DNA of 64,000 nucleotides from Competibacter_A sp037045535 (GCA_037045535.1 JBAOHI010000002.1:1-64000), one strand, 5' to 3'; positions 35,968 through 46,613 are shown, numbered from the stretch's first letter. Translations and numbers: made by a program. The notes: a model not told the origin generated them from the letters alone.

Positions 35968-36243
35968 CGCGAAACTCCTGTATTGTTCGTTTATTTTGCG
36001 TTGCAACATGACTGGGTAGCACCGTTTGATCTGGAATGTACCGGCTATCCGATGCTGTCCGACAATTGCATCATCTATCAAGAGACATTGGAAAGCAAAA
36101 AAATATCACGGACGTTCAAACGCCAAGTACCAAAAAATATTATAAAAAGCGTTCGCTTGGCAATTTGAGGATCACTATACGAGCCTTTATCCAATCCTTA
36201 TCTGTGTACGCCGTGAAAATCAGGCGAACGCCAAAATACGACG

Positions 36244-37039
<796 letters not shown>

Positions 37040-37114
37040 CGTCGGACAATTCCCTGGATCGATACCGCAAAGATAACCCTTCACTCCCCTTCGCTCGCGG
37101 GTAAACGAGGGAAG

Positions 37115-39859
37115 CTATCGCTCCGTTTCCCAGTCGGCGTGCGGCTTTCCGGGTAAATCGACGATAAAAGTGGCACCCTGGCCAGGCTCGCTCTCTACCC
37201 AGATACTTCCACCGTGGTGTTCGACGATTTTCTGGCTGATCGGCAATCCCAGCCCGGTGCCTTTCGGTTTGCCGGCGTGGGCATCCGTAACCTGATGGAA
37301 TTTTTCAAAGATTAACTGGTGTTGATCGGCGGCGATCCCGGGGCCGTTATCGATCACCGTGATACGCCAGCGATGGGCCAGCGGGTACAGCTGGATAGTC
37401 ACTTCACCGCCTTGGTCGGAACAGAATTTCACGGCGTTCGACAGCAAATTGATGATCACCTGGATCAGCCGGTCGTGATCGCCGGCGATGATCACCGGTT
37501 TGTCGCCCAGTTCCTCGCGCAAGGCCACCGCCTTGTCGTTGAAGAGCTGGCGGGTGGAATTGACGGCATCCTCGATCAGCTCTCGCAGATCGAGATCGGC
37601 AATGTGCCAATCGATCCGGCCGGAATCGATCTTGGCCATATCCAACACTTGATTGATCAGCCGGGTCAACCGCTCGCTTTCCTTGACAATGATGGCGAGG
37701 AATTTGCCGCGTTGCTCCACTTCCATATCGGGGTTGGAAAGCAGGATTTCCGAAAAAGCCCGAATCGAGGTCAGCGGTGTGCGCAATTCGTGGGTGACGG
37801 TGGAAATGAATTCGTCCTTCAGCCGATCCAGTTCCCGGAGTCGGTTGTTGGCTTCGCGCAATTCAGCGGAAGCTTCTTCCAACTCTTGGGATTTCTGCTC
37901 CAGCCGGCGACTGTATTCGATGACCTGGGTACTTTCGTCGAGAATGGTCATCACCTCCTCGATACTCAGCACTTCGCCCATCACAATCGAGGAAATCATG
38001 ACCCGGGCCGATGCCGCGCCGATCGCGCCCGCCAACAGTCGTTCGGTGTAGTGAATCAGCCGCGAGTCGGCTTGCAGCGGATAGCCGCCGTGCTGCTGCG
38101 CATAGCGGTCGAAGGCTTCGCTCGCCCGTTGCGGGCCGAGAAAACGAGCCAGCAGATCGTACAGGTCAGTCGTTTCCGCCACGCCACGCCACAGCAGGGA
38201 GTCGCCATCGTGGCGCTCGCGTTCGAAGATGTTGACGAACTGGCTGGCCTGGATCTGCTCAATGGGATCAGGCCGGGTCAGCAGCGAGCCGAACACCAGC
38301 CCACCGATGTTGACCAACATGCTCCAGAACACCGCATGCATGTAAGGGTCGAGCTGGTCGAGATCGAACAGCGCGTAAGGCCTGAGCAACTCTAATCCGA
38401 ATGGCCCCTGTTCGATGAAGCTGGCACCGATCCAGCCGGAGCGGGCCATGGCGGGAAGCAACAGGGTGTAAGCCCACACCAGGAAACCGCCACTCAGGCC
38501 AAACAATGCACCTCGGCGGTTTGCCCGTTTCCAGAACAGGCCCATCAAGATCGGCGGCGCGAACTGGGCAGCAGCGGCAAAGGACACCAAGCCGCTCGCC
38601 ACTAGCGCGTAGGATTCAGCGACAAATCGGAAATACAGGTACCCCAGCAGGATCAATCCCGCGATGCCGGCACGGCGAATGCCGAGCAGCAGCCCCGAAA
38701 GATCGGTCCGGCTGGCCAGCCAGCTTGGGTTGATGCGCAGCAGGATCGGCATCACCAGATCGTTGCAGACCATGGTGGACAAGGTGACGGTCTCGAACAG
38801 AATCATACTGGTGGCAGCAGAGAGCCCACCCAAAAACGCGAGCAGCGCCAAGTCTGGCATGTGCTCCGCCATCGGCACCGCCAGCACGAACATATCGGCA
38901 TCCACCTGGCCGTTGCCAAAGGTCAGCCGCCCACCCAGAGCGATCGGCAATACGAATAGATTGATGACGAACAGGTACAGCGGAAACAACCAGATCGCCT
39001 TACGGATGTGGGCTTCATTGACGTTTTCCACCACCAGCACCTGGAATTGCCGGGGCAGGAACAAAAAAGCCATCATCGATAGAAAGACCAGCGACAGCCA
39101 ACCACCATAGCCACCGGGTATCACTTCAAAGCGCATCAACGCCGCCAATTCCGGATCGGTCGCCGCGCGTTGGAACAGATCGCCGGGCCCGCCAAATACG
39201 CCAAAGGTGACCACGATGCCGACCGCCACGAACGCCACCAGCTTGAACAGCGACTCGAACGCCACCGCCGCCACCATACCTTCATGGCGTTCGGTGTTAT
39301 CGATATGGCGGGTACCGAACAGAATGGCAAACAAGGTCAACACCAGCGCCACATAGAAGGTCGTATCGGCCCATACCGGATGCGGGGCGGTGGTCGCCAT
39401 CGACACGACCGGGTACTGGCGCAGCAGGCTGAAACTGCTGGCGATGGCTTTCAGTTGGATGGCGATATAAGGCAGGATGCCCAACACCACGATGACCGTC
39501 ACCATTCCCGCCAGTAAGCCGCTTTTGCCATAGCGAGAGGCAACAAAATCGGCGATGGAGGTGATGCGATGGACTTTAGTGATGCGGACAATGCGCCGCA
39601 GCACGAACCAGAACAGGATCGCCATCAAGGTGGGGCCGAGATAAACCGGCAGAAAATCCACCCCGCTTTTTGCCGCTAAGCCAACGCTACCGTAGAAAGT
39701 CCAGGCGGTACAGTAGATCGCCAAGGACAAAGTATAAATATAGGGATTGGCGATGATCGAACGGCCGGTGTCGGCGCGATAATCGCCGTAGTAGGCGATA
39801 CCAAACAAAACGCCCATATAGGCCAGCGCGCTGGCGATGATGACGCTATCGCTAAGCAT
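37115..39859 (-). CDS. Sodium/solute symporter-histidine kinase fusion (CbrA/CrbS-like)
   Basis: 914 residues. Residues about 1-500 are an SLC5-type transporter with about 13 helices. After a short linker there is a coiled coil (YSRRLEQKSQELEEASAELR) and a complete kinase: H-box STVTHELRTPLTSI with the phospho-His, N-box NLLSNAVKF, G1 DNGPGIA and G2 GTGLGLPIS. Such hybrids sense or import a nutrient and control carbon-use regulons (acetate via CrbS, C/N balance via CbrA). It has no receiver of its own. Start overlaps the preceding small gene (TGATG). Confidence 0.9.
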   Translation of the reverse strand: MLSDSVIIASALAYMGVLFGIAYYGDYRADTGRSIIANPYIYTLSLAIYCTAWTFYGSVGLAAKSGVDFLPVYLGPTLMAILFWFVLRRIVRITKVHRITSIADFVASRYGKSGLLAGMVTVIVVLGILPYIAIQLKAIASSFSLLRQYPVVSMATTAPHPVWADTTFYVALVLTLFAILFGTRHIDNTERHEGMVAAVAFESLFKLVAFVAVGIVVTFGVFGGPGDLFQRAATDPELAALMRFEVIPGGYGGWLSLVFLSMMAFLFLPRQFQVLVVENVNEAHIRKAIWLFPLYLFVINLFVLPIALGGRLTFGNGQVDADMFVLAVPMAEHMPDLALLAFLGGLSAATSMILFETVTLSTMVCNDLVMPILLRINPSWLASRTDLSGLLLGIRRAGIAGLILLGYLYFRFVAESYALVASGLVSFAAAAQFAPPILMGLFWKRANRRGALFGLSGGFLVWAYTLLLPAMARSGWIGASFIEQGPFGLELLRPYALFDLDQLDPYMHAVFWSMLVNIGGLVFGSLLTRPDPIEQIQASQFVNIFERERHDGDSLLWRGVAETTDLYDLLARFLGPQRASEAFDRYAQQHGGYPLQADSRLIHYTERLLAGAIGAASARVMISSIVMGEVLSIEEVMTILDESTQVIEYSRRLEQKSQELEEASAELREANNRLRELDRLKDEFISTVTHELRTPLTSIRAFSEILLSNPDMEVEQRGKFLAIIVKESERLTRLINQVLDMAKIDSGRIDWHIADLDLRELIEDAVNSTRQLFNDKAVALREELGDKPVIIAGDHDRLIQVIINLLSNAVKFCSDQGGEVTIQLYPLAHRWRITVIDNGPGIAADQHQLIFEKFHQVTDAHAGKPKGTGLGLPISQKIVEHHGGSIWVESEPGQGATFIVDLPGKPHADWETER

Positions 39860-40155
39860 CAGGAATCACTCGATCGGCCGTTTCCGGCATTGCCTCGGTC
39901 GGCAGCGACCATTGGTACCGAGGGAGTGTTTTCGACAGGGGGCGTGGGAGAGTCAGGTGTGCGGATCTCCGAACGCTCCACGATCACGACCAACAGCACG
40001 ATCATCACCAGCCAAATCAAATACAGGTAGAGATAAAGCAGCGGAATGCCGAAGGGCAACCAGGCACGATCAAACAGATCGAGGAACGGATAATTCAGTA
40101 GCAGCGCACTGACCACGAACAGAATGATGATGGATTCCTTGGATTGTTGCCGCAT
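39859..40155 (-). CDS. Small two-helix membrane protein
   Basis: 98 residues. Two hydrophobic helices (SIIILFVVSALLLNYPFLDL and GIPLLYLYLYLIWLVMIVLL), then a hydrophilic Pro/Ser tail. The stop overlaps the symporter-kinase ATG, so the two are translationally coupled. Similar small membrane proteins precede CbrA-type kinases. A role in assembling or tuning the kinase is an inference. Confidence 0.7.
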   Translation of the reverse strand: MRQQSKESIIILFVVSALLLNYPFLDLFDRAWLPFGIPLLYLYLYLIWLVMIVLLVVIVERSEIRTPDSPTPPVENTPSVPMVAADRGNAGNGRSSDS

Positions 40156-40229
40156 GGAAATAATTCAAGGTGGAAGGCATGATCGTGGCTCAGACCTTGC
40201 CGCCACGGCGATTTCGTCGGACCCGAAGC

Positions 40230-42329
40230 TTAAAAATTAGCCTGTGTCTTGTGAATTTCAACCATCTTGTCAGACGCTTCTAGCGCTTGGCCGAGGGTTT
40301 GAATGCCTTGAGCTTCCAGCAGATCCAGCAGCTTCAGAAACACTTGCGCGGTGACCAAGGAATCGCCCAAGGCATTGTGGCGGTCGTGGACATCCACCCC
40401 GAGCCGGTCGGCAATGGCATCCAGGTTGTGATCGTCGGTGAAATCGTGCAAGTAACCGGAGAGCAGCAGGGTATCGAGCACGGGATTACCAAAATGGGGC
40501 CCACCCTTCTGTTCCTTGATCTTGAGGAACTTCATGTCGAAGGCGGCATTATGGGCGACCAGCACGGTCCGGTCGCCGCCGACGAAAGCGTGGAATTGCG
40601 GCAAGATCACATCCCCACCCGGCTGATCCCGAACCATCTCGTCGGTAATGCCATGAAACCGGATGGTAGCCTTGGGTATCGGCTTGCCGGGATTAACCAG
40701 CCGATCGAATTTCTCCCCCATCAACAAGCGACGGTTGACGACGCGCACGCCGGCGATCTGGATAATCTCGTCGCCCTTGGAAGGCGCCAGCCCAGTGGTT
40801 TCGGTATCGAACACCACGTAGATCAACGCTGACAGCGGGTAATCGAGCAAATCGCTCCATTCAGCCCGATCTTCGTCGCCAATGGAAAAGTCATAGAATT
40901 CCGGTCGGTCCGGGATGGCTTCGGTCGGTTTCTTCCACTGGTGTGCGGAGGCCGGTAGCGGTAAGCGCAGTAGGGAGTGGCCGGTCCGGCGATGGTGCTG
41001 ACTCCACAACTCACTGTTATGCCGCCCCAGCACCTCGCCCACCGTGTGCGCACCCACCAGATCCTGCACATTTTCGTCCAGCCAGCATTCCAGTTGATCA
41101 GCGGGAACCGGCTCGCCCGCCCAGATAACGTCGACATAAATCCGGCGATTGCCCAGCAGGCATTCGATCTCGAAATCACGGCCGATGCCGTCGTCATGCA
41201 GGCGCGCCACTAGAAATTCAAGCAACAGCATGACCGAATGGTTATCGATATGTAGCCAAAGCGAGGTGCCCGCCATCTTGACCGGCAACCCATGGCGTTG
41301 CTCCAGGTGACGTATCACGTTGCCGATGAGATCAGCGGAATAGACATTGTTCATCGGCCAGCGGTTGGCATACAGCGTGCGCAGATCGAGACTCAGATCC
41401 TGCAAGCGTTGGCTGAGACACTCGCTTTCTTCGACAATGATTTTCTGAAAAGCCGCACGTTGCGTCTGGTCCATGTTACCGAAGAACATGACGGTTTCAG
41501 CTGCTGCTCGTAGGTTAGCCAGCGGTCGACGTAAATCTTCGGTGCGGGTCTTGATCGCGGAGCGGTCCACCTGCTCGGTGATATCGCGGAACGTGACCAC
41601 GAATGCGGCGCCTCGGTCGATGACGCCCGGGAATAGGCTGATCCGGCAATGATACATGGCTTGATCATCCACGGCGGGGCAGACGAACTCAGCATCGTCA
41701 TCGGCGGAGTTGCCATCGGTGCTTTGGCGGCGGTAATTCAGCAATTGCAGGGTGCTCTCGATAGGCGCCCGAGTTAACAGATCATAGAGAGGCCGGCCCA
41801 ACCCCAACAGGGTGCGATTGGGCAACAGTTTTACCGCCGCCGGGTTGTAAAGCAGGATGCGGGCCGTGCCGTCGCAAACCAACACGCCTTCTGACAGTTC
41901 ACGCAGCACGGTTTCCAGACGCGTCTTCTGATCCTCGATCTCCCGGGTTGCGGCGGCGGTCGCGGCGGTCACCTCGCGACGGGATTTGTGCAGGGCTTCG
42001 CCCAATTCCAGCAGCATGGCCGGGAATTGGCCCAACCAGTGTTGCTTGGGCAATTCCAACACATAGCCCGGATTACTGCGCGCGATGATGCGAGCGCCCC
42101 GGGCCAGAGCGCCAAGAGGAATGAAGCAGTTCCAGTCGAGCAGCGCCCAGACCGTCGTAACACCGATGACGATGGCGAAAGCGGCCAAAATCAGCAAAAG
42201 CATCAGTGGGTCGCGCTGGTCGGAGTTGGAAACCGCTTGGGAAATTTGCCAGCCCAGCCAGCCCAGGGAAACGAGTGTCAGGACGACCGGAACCAGCCAC
42301 AACAACCAGAGCTTGGTCCGGTAGCGCAT
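40230..42329 (-). CDS. HAMP-PAS pseudokinase fused to a DnaQ-type 3'-5' exonuclease
   Basis: 699 residues. Two membrane helices (residues about 7-28 and 42-64), a HAMP-like region, a PAS domain (about 138-255, with SEGVLVCDGTARILLYNPAA) and a degenerate kinase. The H-box that should read SHELRTPL is TEDLRRPL, so the phospho-His is missing. Residues about 503-680 are a full DEDDh exonuclease: Exo I FDTETTGL (D508, E510), Exo II AHNAAFDMKFL (D598), Exo III HNALGDSLVTA (H651, D656). DnaQ-like exonucleases near symporter-kinases are known from CrbS loci; here the exonuclease is tied to a sensor. Starts 7 bases after the receiver gene. Confidence 0.88.
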   Translation of the reverse strand: MRYRTKLWLLWLVPVVLTLVSLGWLGWQISQAVSNSDQRDPLMLLLILAAFAIVIGVTTVWALLDWNCFIPLGALARGARIIARSNPGYVLELPKQHWLGQFPAMLLELGEALHKSRREVTAATAAATREIEDQKTRLETVLRELSEGVLVCDGTARILLYNPAAVKLLPNRTLLGLGRPLYDLLTRAPIESTLQLLNYRRQSTDGNSADDDAEFVCPAVDDQAMYHCRISLFPGVIDRGAAFVVTFRDITEQVDRSAIKTRTEDLRRPLANLRAAAETVMFFGNMDQTQRAAFQKIIVEESECLSQRLQDLSLDLRTLYANRWPMNNVYSADLIGNVIRHLEQRHGLPVKMAGTSLWLHIDNHSVMLLLEFLVARLHDDGIGRDFEIECLLGNRRIYVDVIWAGEPVPADQLECWLDENVQDLVGAHTVGEVLGRHNSELWSQHHRRTGHSLLRLPLPASAHQWKKPTEAIPDRPEFYDFSIGDEDRAEWSDLLDYPLSALIYVVFDTETTGLAPSKGDEIIQIAGVRVVNRRLLMGEKFDRLVNPGKPIPKATIRFHGITDEMVRDQPGGDVILPQFHAFVGGDRTVLVAHNAAFDMKFLKIKEQKGGPHFGNPVLDTLLLSGYLHDFTDDHNLDAIADRLGVDVHDRHNALGDSLVTAQVFLKLLDLLEAQGIQTLGQALEASDKMVEIHKTQANF

Positions 42330-42336
42330 ACGGGGA

Positions 42337-42711
42337 TCAACCGGCTTCCGCTAACAGTTCGCGAACCCGTTCGACGACTTCCTGGGTCGAAAACGGCTTG
42401 GTAATGTAATCGTCCGCGCCCAACGCCAAGCCTTTTTCTCGCTCGACCTCACGGCCCTTGGCGGTCAACATGATGATCCGCACCGCTTTCCAGTCCGGGT
42501 TGGCGCGGATGGCTTGGCAGACCTCGTAGCCGTTCTTGCGCGGCATCATCACATCAAGCAGCACTAGATCGGGCGTATCAGCCGTGACAGCGGCCAGCGC
42601 CGCCTCGCCATCCGAAGCGGTTCGAACCTGAAAACCGGCCTGCTTCATGAGAAATTCCAAGGACAACACGATATTCGGCTCATCGTCGACTACCAGAATT
42701 TTGTTCGCCAT
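42337..42711 (-). CDS. Single-domain response regulator
   Basis: 124-residue CheY-like receiver with no output domain. Acidic pocket KILVVDDEPNI, phospho-Asp in LVLLDVMMPRKNGYE (about residue 53), switch Thr in IIMLTAKG and Lys in ITKPFSTQE. Lies between a small conserved gene and the pseudokinase-exonuclease. The symporter-kinase two genes on is the only intact kinase here and the likely phospho-donor. Confidence 0.9.
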   Translation of the reverse strand: MANKILVVDDEPNIVLSLEFLMKQAGFQVRTASDGEAALAAVTADTPDLVLLDVMMPRKNGYEVCQAIRANPDWKAVRIIMLTAKGREVEREKGLALGADDYITKPFSTQEVVERVRELLAEAG

Positions 42712-42751
42712 GTCTCCCCCGTCGCCCTGCGTTCTGGATCACACCGTAGTA

Positions 42752-43075
42752 TTATGACGGTTTTTCGGTACCGCTTCGCACTGCATCAGCGTCGCGCGAC
42801 TCTTGGGCGCTATTGGCTTTTCTGTCGGTGAGGTCCTTGGCTGAACCACTGGCCTTGGCGATTGCTTCCCAGAACTTCTGCACCATCTCCATCGAGTGGA
42901 ATTGGGTGGGTAACAGCGGCTTAAACATATTGAGGGCATCTAAATTGACCACGCCGCGCTGAATATTGTCGCGGAGAGCTTGCATGACATCATCGTGCAG
43001 GGGCTGGATGTTGGGCAGGCCCAAAAACTCACGCATTTCCTGGGCAGTAGCCTCTACACTGACATTGACTTTCAT
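42752..43075 (-). CDS. Small conserved protein (DUF6489-like)
   Basis: 107 residues. Conserved N terminus MKVNVSVEATAQEMREFLGL then LHDDVMQALRDNIQRGVVNL, a helical core (MEMVQKFWEAIAKA) and a charged disordered tail. I connect it to DUF6489 from memory; no function is known. It is probably the first gene of the 43.1-36.2 kb minus-strand run. Confidence 0.65.
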   Translation of the reverse strand: MKVNVSVEATAQEMREFLGLPNIQPLHDDVMQALRDNIQRGVVNLDALNMFKPLLPTQFHSMEMVQKFWEAIAKASGSAKDLTDRKANSAQESRDADAVRSGTEKPS

Positions 43076-43436
43076 CGACGTGCTTCCTCGTGCTCCGGTG
43101 TGGCGAGCCTGGCCGCCGAGGGCTCGGCTTGGCGTGGTGACTCGCGAAGGGCTGGTTTAAAGGGATAGCATAGCAGGAATAGCGTCGGTCTTCCGACCAA
43201 CTGAATCAGCGATCCCGAGCTATCGCACTATTGCCAGGAGTTCGCAGGAGGTCAATCGCCGGAGTCACGAGGAAAAGGCCAAGGGCGTTACAAAGGATCA
43301 TACCGCCTCAACCGCCCGCCTCAGGCCCACGCTTGGTCGATCTGCCGATCTTGCCGGAATCTCCTCTTGCTGCAATCCCCGTTACCTTGCCGTGCGATCG
43401 TCCTGATTTCAGATATTCAAACCGCCGAACCAAATC
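43076..43436. other. Divergent intergenic region
   Basis: About 360 bases between the minus-strand signalling cluster and dusA. Promoters for both directions are expected. I see no clear hexamer pair or RNA gene. Composition is ordinary. Confidence 0.35.
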
Positions 43437-44508
43437 ATGTCTGGATCGAACTTAACGACAATAAACCTCAATTCGCGAATCGAGCGTCATCCCGGCGTCG
43501 AGGACAGCCGATCATCCACCGAGAACGAGAGGCTCGACCGTCGCGTGAGCGTGGCGCCGATGATGGATTGGACCGACCGGCACTGTCGATTTTTTCTACG
43601 GCTGCTGACCCGACACACCCTCCTCTACACTGAAATGGTGACGACCGGGGCCATCCTGCGTGGCGACCGGGAACGGCTACTGGCCTACGATCCCGCCGAG
43701 CATCCGCTGGCGCTGCAACTGGGTGGCAGTGATCCCACCGAACTGGCCCGATCCGCCCGGATCGCTGCCGAACTCGGTTATGACGAGATCAACCTGAATG
43801 TCGGCTGCCCCAGCGACCGCGTGCAGTCGGGTCGATTCGGTGCCTGTCTGATGGCGGAACCGACCTTGGTCGCGGACTGTGTAGCGGCGATGCGGGCGAC
43901 GGTCGATCGGCCGGTGACTGTCAAGACCCGCATTGGTATCGACGACCGCGATTCCTATGATGAACTGGTGGAATTCGTCGGACGGGTCGCCGAGGGCGGT
44001 TGCCAAATTTTCATCGTCCACGCCAGGAAAGCTTGGCTGACCGGACTCAGTCCCAAGGAAAATCGCGAAATCCCGCCGTTGCGCCACGATATCGTGCATC
44101 GACTGAAACGAGGATTTTCGCGATCTGGTTATCATCCTCAACGGCGGCCTAACCGACTTGGATCAAATCGCGGAGCAATTGCGCCATGTGGATGGGGTAA
44201 TGATCGGCCGTGCCGCCTACGAAAATCCCTATCTACTAGCCGATGTGGACCCACGCTTTTGGGATTCGGCGCGACCGATGCCCAACCGCCACGATGTCGT
44301 TCGGGCATTGCTGCCTTATGTGGATTTTCAGTTGCGACAGGGCATGCCGCTGCACAGCATGACCCGGCACCTGCTTGGGCTCTTTCAGAGTGTGCCGGGC
44401 GCGCGAGCTTGGCGCCGCTATCTCAGCGAGAACGCTCACCGTCCCGGCGCGGGAACGGCGGTACTGGAAGCGGCGTTGCGCCAGGTACCCGAATCGGGAA
44501 CGGTCTAG
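43437..44508 (+). pseudogene. dusA: tRNA-dihydrouridine synthase DusA, frameshifted
   Basis: FMN enzyme that reduces uridines 20/20a in the D-loop of tRNA. First frame holds VSVAPMMDWTDRHCRFFLRL, LNVGCPSDRVQSGRFGACLM (active-site Cys) and VHARKAWLTGLSPKENREIP, up to HRLKRG. The other frame continues as DFRDLVIILNGGLTDLDQIA and GVMIGRAAYENPYLLAD to 44508. One extra G (GGAT for GAT) near 44113 explains the shift. As with thyA and gspN, an error is plausible. The start at 43437 gives a 30-residue extension before the family core. Confidence 0.87.
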
Positions 44509-44749
44509 ACACCGGTCGCATGGGCTCTGCTCGTTATCGCCTCAGCCACCACAAGAGTTCAGAAACCCATCGCAGCCGCTTGAGCGATGACTTCGCCGTC
44601 TCGAATTGCCTAAACCGCGAGCACCGCCACCATTCCGACCCAACCTGTCCTTTTGACTCACACTGTTGGTTTTGCCGCTAGAATCAGCACGGGCCCGGCA
44701 ATGCGGCCGGTGCCACTGTCGAGCCACCCCAGTTTGAGGATCGCTTTCG

Positions 44750-45208
44750 ATGTATGAATTTCTGCAATATCAAGTTCGCGACGCGATGACCGTCGATCCG
44801 ATCGCGATCAGTCCCAGGGCCAAACTCCGCGAAGCCGAGATGCTGTTCGAAACCCACGACTTCAATGGCGTTCCCGTGGTGGATGAGCAGCGACACTTAC
44901 TCGGAGTCCTCACCAAATTCGATTTGCTCAAAGCATTCACCCTGGATTCTCACGCTATCGCCCCGCATTACGACGACATCATGGAGCAATGGGTTGAAAC
45001 GGTGATGACCCCTGATTCGGTCAGTGTCGACCCACAACTGCCGTTGAGCCGATTGCTGCAAAAGCTGGTGGAGATGCGCACCAAGAGCCTGCCGGTGGTG
45101 GAAAACGGCCGATTGGTGGGCATCATCGCCCGCCAGGACGTACTAAGAGCGCTGCGGCGGGCCACGATCCAGCACCAACTCCCCGCTCGTGAGGACTCGC
45201 GGCCATGA
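44750..45208 (+). CDS. CBS-domain pair protein
   Basis: 152 residues made of two CBS motifs: VRDAMTVDPIAISPRAKLRE with NGVPVVDEQRHLLGVLTKFD, and VMTPDSVSVDPQLPLSRLLQ with KSLPVVENGRLVGIIARQD. Such stand-alone pairs bind adenine nucleotides and regulate partners. No partner is visible in the protein itself. Its stop overlaps the deacetylase start by 4 bases, so they are coupled. Confidence 0.88.
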   Translation: MYEFLQYQVRDAMTVDPIAISPRAKLREAEMLFETHDFNGVPVVDEQRHLLGVLTKFDLLKAFTLDSHAIAPHYDDIMEQWVETVMTPDSVSVDPQLPLSRLLQKLVEMRTKSLPVVENGRLVGIIARQDVLRALRRATIQHQLPAREDSRP

Positions 45209-46143
45209 CCACACTGCTCTATACGCATCCTGTCTTCCTGGAACACGATACCGGTTACGGTCATCCCGAATGTCCGGCTCGCTTGACCGCGATTCTCAAT
45301 GCCCTCAAACATTCCTCATTCGCCGCGCTGCAATGGCGTGATGCCCCGTTGGCTGCTATCGAGCAATTGACCCGGATTCATACGGCTACCCACGTTGAGC
45401 GCACGCTGTCTCGGATCCCCAAGCACGGACACTACGCCATCGATGGCGACACTATCGTCTCGCCGCAATCCGGCGAGGCGGCCCTCCGGGCGGCGGGCGC
45501 GGTGTGCGCGGCCGTGGACGCGATCCTGCAAGGTGAGGCCGACAACGCCTTTTGCGCGATTCGGCCGCCAGGCCATCACGCGGAGCCCAACCAAGCGATG
45601 GGCTTCTGTCTGTTCGGCAATGCCGCAATCGGCGCTGCCCACGCCCGGGCCATTCACGATTTGAAGCGGGTGGCGGTGATCGATTTCGACGTGCATCACG
45701 GCAATGGCACCCAAGCCGCGTTTGAACACGACCCGGCCTACTTATACGCTTCCACCCATCAAGCCTATATCTATCCTGGCACCGGCCGTCGTGAAGAGCG
45801 CGGGATCGGCAACATCATCAATGTCCCGCTGCTGGCCAACAGCGGCTCGGCTGATCTGCGGCACGCTTGGCGCCAAGATATCGAACCCGCACTGCGGCAA
45901 TTCCAACCGCAGTTCATTCTGATTTCGGCGGGCTTCGACGCGCACCGCCTGGACCCGCTTGCCGAACTTGATTTCGGCGAGGACGATTATCGCTGGCTGA
46001 CACAAGAGATTCTGAAAGTGGCGGCGGAATGCTGCCAAGGCCGCGTGGTTTCGATGTTGGAAGGTGGCTACAATCTGCCGGCGCTCGCCGCCAGTACCGC
46101 GGCACACATCAAGGCGCTGATGGAAGCGCCCCTGGCGGCCTAG
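45205..46143 (+). CDS. Histone deacetylase-family hydrolase
   Basis: 312 residues. Arginase-fold zinc amidohydrolase with EHDTGYGHPECPARL, AIRPPGHHAEPNQAMGFCLF (catalytic His pair), VIDFDVHHGNGTQAAF (zinc Asp and His) and SAGFDAHRLDPLAEL (second zinc Asp). In bacteria these remove acyl groups from polyamines, small amines or proteins (for example acetoin/Acs regulation). Coupled to the CBS gene; a link to acetate control next to a CrbS-like kinase is only a suggestion. Confidence 0.9.
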   Translation: MTTLLYTHPVFLEHDTGYGHPECPARLTAILNALKHSSFAALQWRDAPLAAIEQLTRIHTATHVERTLSRIPKHGHYAIDGDTIVSPQSGEAALRAAGAVCAAVDAILQGEADNAFCAIRPPGHHAEPNQAMGFCLFGNAAIGAAHARAIHDLKRVAVIDFDVHHGNGTQAAFEHDPAYLYASTHQAYIYPGTGRREERGIGNIINVPLLANSGSADLRHAWRQDIEPALRQFQPQFILISAGFDAHRLDPLAELDFGEDDYRWLTQEILKVAAECCQGRVVSMLEGGYNLPALAASTAAHIKALMEAPLAA

Positions 46144-46160
46144 CAACAGCAGGTAAGAAA

Positions 46161-46583
46161 TCAATCCTCCAAAGCGGCGCGAATTCGCGCCGCCAGCGCA
46201 TCAAGCTCTCCGGAATCGGCGAGCGCACGGCCGTGAACGCCAATCCGCTGACCTTCCTGCATCGGTATGATATGGACGTGATAGTGGAACACACTCTGAC
46301 CGGCAGCGGCACCGTTGGTCTGGACGATGCGAATGCCGTCCGGGGTCAGCGCCTTACGCACTGCGCAGGCGACGCGCTGAACGGTTCGGGTCGCGGCCAA
46401 CAGGTCGGCCTCGGCGATCTCCATCAGATTAGTGGCGTGGGTTTTGGAGATGATCAGCGTATGGCCAGGGCTGGCGGGCTGGATGTCCATGAAGGTCAAG
46501 GTTTGGTCATCCTCGTAAACCTTAGCGGCTGGAATACTGCCCCGAACGATTTTGCAGAAGATGCAGTTGGCGGACTCGGACAT
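46161..46583 (-). CDS. HIT-family nucleotide-binding protein
   Basis: 140 residues. CIFCKIVRGSIPAAKVYEDD at the start, FMDIQPASPGHTLIISK, and the histidine triad HYHVHIIP near residue 100. Hydrolyses nucleoside phosphoramidates or dinucleotides. Start ATG at 46583 is chosen; a TTG at 46592 is possible. Convergent with the deacetylase (17 bases apart). Confidence 0.9.
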   Translation of the reverse strand: MSESANCIFCKIVRGSIPAAKVYEDDQTLTFMDIQPASPGHTLIISKTHATNLMEIAEADLLAATRTVQRVACAVRKALTPDGIRIVQTNGAAAGQSVFHYHVHIIPMQEGQRIGVHGRALADSGELDALAARIRAALED

Positions 46584-46613
46584 GATGCGCAATTCTCCCG
46601 GTGGTGGATAATT

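Noticed and set aside
37319..38395. 358-codon ORF opposite the symporter-kinase gene
   Set aside because: Shadow ORF; the sense strand carries all kinase motifs.
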